From Bifidobacterium breve (lineage in GTDB: Bacteria > Actinomycetota > Actinomycetes > S36-B12), in NCBI GenBank assembly GCA_945870085.1, contig CAMBQX010000050.1, forward strand, positions 1-10,416: a stretch of DNA of 10,416 nucleotides, in the 5' to 3' direction. The position numbers and the translations under genes are program-made. This document shows, piece by piece, positions 7,262-10,416 of the stretch (within the stretch, counting starts at the first letter, position 1; each line of letters starts with the position of its first letter). A model generated the notes under the pieces. It was not told the DNA's origin and searched no databases. It saw only the letters and a program-made list of their open reading frames with translations.

Positions 7262-8536
7262 GTGCTTCCCCGCCACCGGCTGGCGATTTTGATCGCCCTC
7301 GCCAGCACCTTGCTGCTGCCTGCTGGTGGGCTGCCGGGGGCGCAAGCCGCTAGTTACCCCGGCTCTCGGGTTGGAGCCAGCGAGATTGACGGCCAGGTGG
7401 AGCAGGCTGGCGAAGCCGTCGATGGTGCCAATGCCAAAGTGGCTCGGGCTCTTAAGACTTTAGTTTCGGCTCGCGGTCAACTACCTGCGGCCAGGCGCGC
7501 CAAGGTAGCGGCCGAAAAATCAGCGGCCTTAGCGGTGACGGCAGCCCAACAGGGCGCCAATGCCGCAAGGATGGCAAATATTGCAGTGATTACCTCACAG
7601 GTGCAACAGGCGCAAGTGCGTACGAAGTTACAAGAAGTCTCGGAGCAGATCGATGACGTTGTCCGATTGGTTTATCAACAGGGCCCACTAGGTGAGATTG
7701 AAGTAGTTCTTGATGCGCAGAATCCAGGTGACTTCGCTTCACGGCTGGCCTCGGTTGATGCGATCTCGCGGTCTCAGGCAACAACGCAAAATGAATTAAT
7801 CAAGGCACGCGCAGACTTGGTGATGAAAGGCGTAAAGCACGAAGCATTGAAGGCCACGGCTGAAGAGGCGAAGCTTGCTGCTGATACTCAATTGGTGAAA
7901 GCGAGGCAGGCACAAGCCCAGGCCCGTGCCGCGCAGACCCGCATTTTGCAGCTGGTGGCTCAACGTAAGGCGTCTTTGGTTATCGCGAAGAAAAATAAGG
8001 CAGTGATTGCGAAAAGGTTTCAGCGGCTAAAAGCGAAGCAGGCTTTGATGGCCAAGCAAGCTGCAGCCGCCGCGAGGCGCGAGGCAGCCAGACTTGCTGC
8101 TCAAGGTGATAATTCACCAACGGGAGAGCTCCGATGGCCCATTGACGGTGGCGGAGTCAGCGCGATCGTGGGCCCAAGGGTGCACCCGGTCTACGGCTAC
8201 GACTCCTGTCACACCGGCACCGATATTCGCGGCATCACGGGCACCCCTATTCACGCAGCTGCCGGGGGGACAGTCGCACAGATCTCAACAGGAGGGCCGT
8301 ACGGCCTAGCAACACTTATCGCCCACGCGGGCGGGCTGACTACCTTCTATGCACATCAGTCAAGTGTTAGCGTCAGCGAAGGTCAGCAAGTCAGTGTTGG
8401 GGAAGTTATCGGAGCTGTGGGTGACACTGGGTGGGTAACCGGCCCCCACTTGCATTTTGAAGTGCGCCGGGGAGGTACCGCCTATGATCCGATGGGTTGG
8501 TTCGGGGGCCCTAAGAGCCCCGTTTCCTGCCAGTAG
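7262..8536 (+). CDS. Secreted coiled-coil M23 (LytM-type) peptidoglycan endopeptidase
   Basis: This is probably a zinc metallopeptidase that cuts peptide cross-links in the cell wall during division. The 424-residue protein has a signal peptide with a signal peptidase I site after Ala29 (AQA before AS), so it is exported. Residues of about 40-280 are Ala-, Lys- and Gln-rich helix likely to form a coiled coil, as in EnvC and PcsB. A M23 domain follows at about 290-415. The zinc and catalytic residues look complete: His317 and Asp321 in HTGTD, His365 in YAH, and His396 and His398 in HLH. Unlike EnvC, which has a degenerate M23 domain, it should be active. Its position after ftsX suggests control by FtsEX, which is inference. 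Cys316, next to His317, and Cys423 near the end could pair. Confidence 0.93.
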   Translation: MLPRHRLAILIALASTLLLPAGGLPGAQAASYPGSRVGASEIDGQVEQAGEAVDGANAKVARALKTLVSARGQLPAARRAKVAAEKSAALAVTAAQQGANAARMANIAVITSQVQQAQVRTKLQEVSEQIDDVVRLVYQQGPLGEIEVVLDAQNPGDFASRLASVDAISRSQATTQNELIKARADLVMKGVKHEALKATAEEAKLAADTQLVKARQAQAQARAAQTRILQLVAQRKASLVIAKKNKAVIAKRFQRLKAKQALMAKQAAAAARREAARLAAQGDNSPTGELRWPIDGGGVSAIVGPRVHPVYGYDSCHTGTDIRGITGTPIHAAAGGTVAQISTGGPYGLATLIAHAGGLTTFYAHQSSVSVSEGQQVSVGEVIGAVGDTGWVTGPHLHFEVRRGGTAYDPMGWFGGPKSPVSCQ

Positions 8537-8588
8537 TGACCATTTAGGCACTGCTCCTGCTCACCAGGCGCGTTGTTTGTTGAATATT

Positions 8589-8597
8589 GGAGGTGAT
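8589..8597 (+). promoter_or_regulatory. Consensus Shine-Dalgarno of smpB
   Basis: GGAGGTGAT is fully complementary to the 16S rRNA 3' end and ends 5 bases before the ATG at 8603. An ATG at 8596 lies inside this site and reaches a stop after five codons, so 8603 is the start. Confidence 0.8.
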
Positions 8598-8602
8598 GGG
8601 CG

Positions 8603-9079
8603 ATGCCACGTGAGACCGGGCGCAAAGTAATTGCCCAGAACCGTAAGGCGCGGCATGACTACTCGATCGAGGATGTCTTTGAGGCCGGCATGGTGCTCAC
8701 CGGCACCGAGGTTAAGTCGCTGCGCGAGGGCCGGGCAACTTTGACCGATGGCTACGCAATTGTTGCAGATGGTGAAATGTGGCTGCGCGGAGTCCACATC
8801 CCCGTTTACGACCTAGGCACCTGGAACAACCATGAGCCGCGCCGGCCCAGAAAATTGCTACTTCGACGCGAAGAGATTCGCCGGATCACCAATAAGACCA
8901 AGGAGTCCGGCTTAACGTTGATTCCGCTTTCCATGTACTTCAAGGATGGTTACGCCAAGATTGAAATTGCGCTAGCCCGTGGCCGCAAAAGTTACGACAA
9001 GCGCCACGCGATAGCAGAGCGTGAGTCAAAGCGCGAAACAGATCGCGCTACCGGTCGCCGGAGTAAGGGCAACGACTAA
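8603..9079 (+). CDS. smpB: SsrA-binding protein SmpB
   Basis: SmpB binds the tRNA-like part of tmRNA and brings it into the empty A site of stalled ribosomes, starting trans-translation. The 158-residue protein has the family pattern from start to end: KVIAQNRKARHDYSIEDVFE, then GMVLTGTEVKSLREGRATL, the oligonucleotide-binding barrel strands, a tmRNA-contact region (HEPRRPRKLLLRREEI), LTLIPLSMYFKDGYAKIEI and the basic tail from GRKSYDKR onward, which reads the mRNA channel in known structures. Length is normal. The gene follows the M23 peptidase after 66 bases and may have its own promoter, though I could not pick one. Its RNA partner ssrA starts about 1.2 kb downstream on the same strand, beyond an oppositely oriented membrane protein gene. 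Confidence 0.98.
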   Translation: MPRETGRKVIAQNRKARHDYSIEDVFEAGMVLTGTEVKSLREGRATLTDGYAIVADGEMWLRGVHIPVYDLGTWNNHEPRRPRKLLLRREEIRRITNKTKESGLTLIPLSMYFKDGYAKIEIALARGRKSYDKRHAIAERESKRETDRATGRRSKGND

Positions 9080-9107
9080 GCACGATTTATTAGTGGCTGA
9101 TGAGCGC

Positions 9108-9119
9108 GGGCATGCGCCC
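9108..9119. terminator. Short GC hairpin between convergent smpB and membrane protein gene
   Basis: GGGC-ATGC-GCCC is a 4-bp stem in the 46-base gap between the two convergent genes, where a shared terminator would be expected. A T-run (9130-9134) lies 10 bases beyond on the + strand, already inside the opposite gene. The stem is short, so this is weak evidence. Confidence 0.25.
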
Positions 9120-9125
9120 AGCAAT

Positions 9126-10172
9126 TCACTTTTTGACTTCGTCCTCATTAACTTCACCGAGTCGGGTAATTCGTTGGGCATGCCCGACCAACCCACCAAG
9201 CATGACCATCGAGGCGGTGTCATCGGCAGCCTGTAGGGCTTGCTGAATGCTCGTTTCGCTGGCAGCGCTGCCAGTGGTCGGGTCGGCGATGGTTGCAGCG
9301 GCAGCGGCGAATACCTGCGCAAGTGGTGAGAGTTCGTGGGATGAGCCAGCGGCCGGACGCTCGGTGATCAAGTGGTTCAGGTCTGAAGCAATTGACAGTA
9401 CGCGCGCTGCCATCACTTGCGTCACTCGAAGTTGCTGTTCTAGTTCGCGTAGATCGAATTCATGGATGGCCGGAGACCAACGCCGGTGATCTCGCACATC
9501 TTCAACAGCAACGGCTAGGCGCATAGTCTCATCGCGTAGACGAACCGCTTTGTCGAACCAGGTGCGAGTGATTTCAGGAGTAAGAGTCATCTGCACCCCC
9601 TGCGCAATGTCATTTAGTAGCTCAGCCAGTTCATTTTGAATGCTTGACAATTCAACTTCGGCGCGGCCAACCGGCTTACCTCTACTCGTGAAGTAGGAGG
9701 CAACAAGTGCGCAGGCGCCACCGACCATGACGCCGAGGAATCTCTCAAGGGCGCCCTCCGGGCTCGTATGTGCGCCGATGACCAAAATAACGGTGACAGC
9801 AACAGCCATGGCGGCATATGGAGCCAAACGTGGGTCAGCCACCTGTAAGAGCCGAATGATGCCAAAACTGGCGAGCACCAAAATCGCGATAGTTGCAGGC
9901 CCGAAACCAATTAATGAAATCGCGGCGAATGCGACGGCGGAGCCGGCAACAACCCCGATAACCTGAAAAAGGGCCTCCTTGGCAGCGTGGTGGAAAGTGG
10001 CTCGGGTTGCCACCACGGCGGTTATTGCTGCCGGCACCGGGTCGACAAGAGCTAAGGCCCCACCGATCACATATGCCGCGGTTGCTGCTGCGGCGGTTAG
10101 TACCGCCAACCGCAGATAGGGGGAGTGCAGCACGATCTGGCCCAGTTTGTGCCCGGCGCGCTCGCTGCCCAT
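9126..10172 (-). CDS. FUSC/aromatic acid exporter-type membrane protein
   Basis: This 348-residue protein has an N-terminal half with about six hydrophobic segments within residues 20-165, including LAVLTAAAATAAYVIGGALA, QVIGVVAGSAVAFAAISLIG and FLGVMVGGACALVASYF, and a C-terminal cytoplasmic half that is mostly helical. This layout matches half-size members of the FUSC/ArAE group (fusaric acid resistance-like, aromatic acid exporter family), proposed efflux proteins whose substrates are mostly unknown. The patch DPVPAAITAVVATRATFHHA between the first segments resembles their conserved loop. I prefer the ATG at 10172, with GGGAG 4 bases before it; a GTG at 10244 would add 24 residues without family likeness and would precede the candidate promoter. 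It is convergent with smpB and divergent from ssrA. Substrate and link to trans-translation are unknown. Confidence 0.8.
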   Translation of the reverse strand: MGSERAGHKLGQIVLHSPYLRLAVLTAAAATAAYVIGGALALVDPVPAAITAVVATRATFHHAAKEALFQVIGVVAGSAVAFAAISLIGFGPATIAILVLASFGIIRLLQVADPRLAPYAAMAVAVTVILVIGAHTSPEGALERFLGVMVGGACALVASYFTSRGKPVGRAEVELSSIQNELAELLNDIAQGVQMTLTPEITRTWFDKAVRLRDETMRLAVAVEDVRDHRRWSPAIHEFDLRELEQQLRVTQVMAARVLSIASDLNHLITERPAAGSSHELSPLAQVFAAAAATIADPTTGSAASETSIQQALQAADDTASMVMLGGLVGHAQRITRLGEVNEDEVKK

Positions 10173-10175
10173 TAC

Positions 10176-10202
10176 GCTCCCATCAAAGGAGCAAATGCTC
10201 CC
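10176..10202 (-). promoter_or_regulatory. Alternative hairpins in the leader of the FUSC-type gene
   Basis: Read on the - strand, the leader has GGGAGC (10202-10197), then GCTCC (10192-10188), then a second GGGAGC (10181-10176) that is also the ribosome binding site. GCTCC can pair with the first copy (loop ATTT, leaving the site free) or the second copy (loop of 6-7 bases, hiding the site). The short stems make this suggestive only. Confidence 0.35.
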
Positions 10203-10209
10203 GATGGCT

Positions 10210-10238
10210 AGTTTAAGGTGAAAATGGCGTATTCTTAA
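10210..10238 (-). promoter_or_regulatory. Candidate sigma-70-type promoter of the FUSC-type gene
   Basis: On the - strand TTAAGA (10238-10233) and TAAACT (10215-10210) are separated by exactly 17 bases. Transcription would begin near 10203, giving a leader of about 30 bases before the ATG at 10172. This supports that start over the upstream GTG. Confidence 0.45.
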
Positions 10239-10266
10239 AACCACGGGCCTCGGCCTCTTGATTGTT

Positions 10267-10272
10267 CATAAT
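10267..10272 (+). promoter_or_regulatory. Candidate -10 box of ssrA
   Basis: CATAAT lies 7 bases before the expected tmRNA 5' end at 10280, in an AT-rich stretch. No good -35 is seen at 17 bases. It is back to back with the promoter of the - strand membrane protein gene. Confidence 0.5.
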
Positions 10273-10279
10273 TAAATAT

Positions 10280-10416
10280 GGGGGTGATCGGTTTCGACGT
10301 TCAGATGTTTTGACCGGAGAAGCGTGTCGAGAATCAAGGTGATCTCGTTAAGAATCCTTGAAAAACAATAACTGCCAAAAATACGCAGTCTGCAGACGCT
10401 TACGCCCTCGCGGCCT
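10280..10416 (+). ncRNA. ssrA: Transfer-messenger RNA (tmRNA), 5' part, truncated by window end
   Basis: tmRNA rescues stalled ribosomes by acting as tRNA and then mRNA for a degradation tag; it works with SmpB. The 5' end GGGGGTGATCGGTTTCGACG is the conserved tmRNA start (acceptor arm and D-arm analog). Pseudoknot 1 can be drawn: CGAGA (10328-10332) pairs TCTCG (10343-10347), and TCAAGG (10334-10339) pairs CCTTGA (10356-10361). Twelve bases later a tag frame begins, with GCC at 10374 as the likely resume codon and A at -4. It encodes AKNTQSADAYALAA through 10415, ending in the conserved ALAA degron. Base 10416 is T, consistent with the first base of a stop codon. The remaining pseudoknots and 3' tRNA-like half lie beyond the window. 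Confidence 0.96.

Noticed and set aside
8532..8555. Stem AGTAGTG / CACTGCT just after the M23 peptidase stop as a terminator
   Set aside because: The 7-bp stem contains a G-T pair, has a 10-base loop and no T-run follows. It could be chance in a 66-base gap, so I do not annotate it.
10173..10244. N-terminal extension of the FUSC-type protein from GTG 10244
   Set aside because: The added 24 residues do not resemble the family, and a well-spaced promoter and a ribosome binding site lie within this stretch.
1..10416. Mobile elements, CRISPR arrays, phage or toxin-antitoxin genes
   Set aside because: No spaced repeats, transposase or integrase motifs, or small toxin-like pairs were seen; the content is housekeeping plus a pilus operon.

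Overview
The window looks like a stretch of chromosome from an actinobacterium of moderate G+C content. Four things suggest this: the gene order prfB-ftsE-ftsX-M23 peptidase-smpB-ssrA; a compact Tad locus with separate tadA, tadB and tadC followed by small pilin-like genes; frequent GTG starts; and three genes that appear to be transcribed without a leader from a TANNNT box 6-8 bases before a GTG. The species cannot be named from this sequence alone. Genes are packed tightly and no stretch over 300 bases lacks one. I saw no tRNA, rRNA, insertion sequence, CRISPR array or attachment site.

Bases 1-4395 are the distal part of a Tad (Flp-type, type IVb) pilus operon, all on the + strand. It contains a 5'-truncated TadA/CpaF ATPase, the membrane platform proteins TadB and TadC, a 64-residue Flp-like pilin with a strong ribosome binding site, two TadE-like pseudopilins with classical G/E+5 cleavage motifs, and a TadG-like protein. 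Genes abut or overlap by 4 bases at several junctions (ATGA or GTGA), so translation is probably coupled. The TadZ-like protein and prepilin peptidase usual in such loci are not in the window; they could lie upstream or elsewhere.

Bases 4430-9079 are a conserved housekeeping run on the + strand: peptide release factor 2 (no programmed frameshift), the FtsE/FtsX division transporter, a secreted coiled-coil M23 endopeptidase that is a good candidate for the hydrolase controlled by FtsEX, and SmpB. Bases 9126-10172 on the - strand encode a membrane protein of the FUSC/aromatic acid exporter type. It sits between smpB and its RNA partner. From 10280 the + strand carries the 5' part of tmRNA (ssrA), with a recognisable first pseudoknot and a 14-codon tag frame ending YALAA; the window stops one base into the expected stop codon.

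Most of the content is a well-known actinobacterial arrangement, and I do not see a convincing new system. The features most worth a second look are the pilin that lacks the usual glutamate at +5, the mutually exclusive hairpins around the ribosome binding site of the - strand membrane protein, the leaderless promoter set, and the overlapping hairpins at the end of ftsX.
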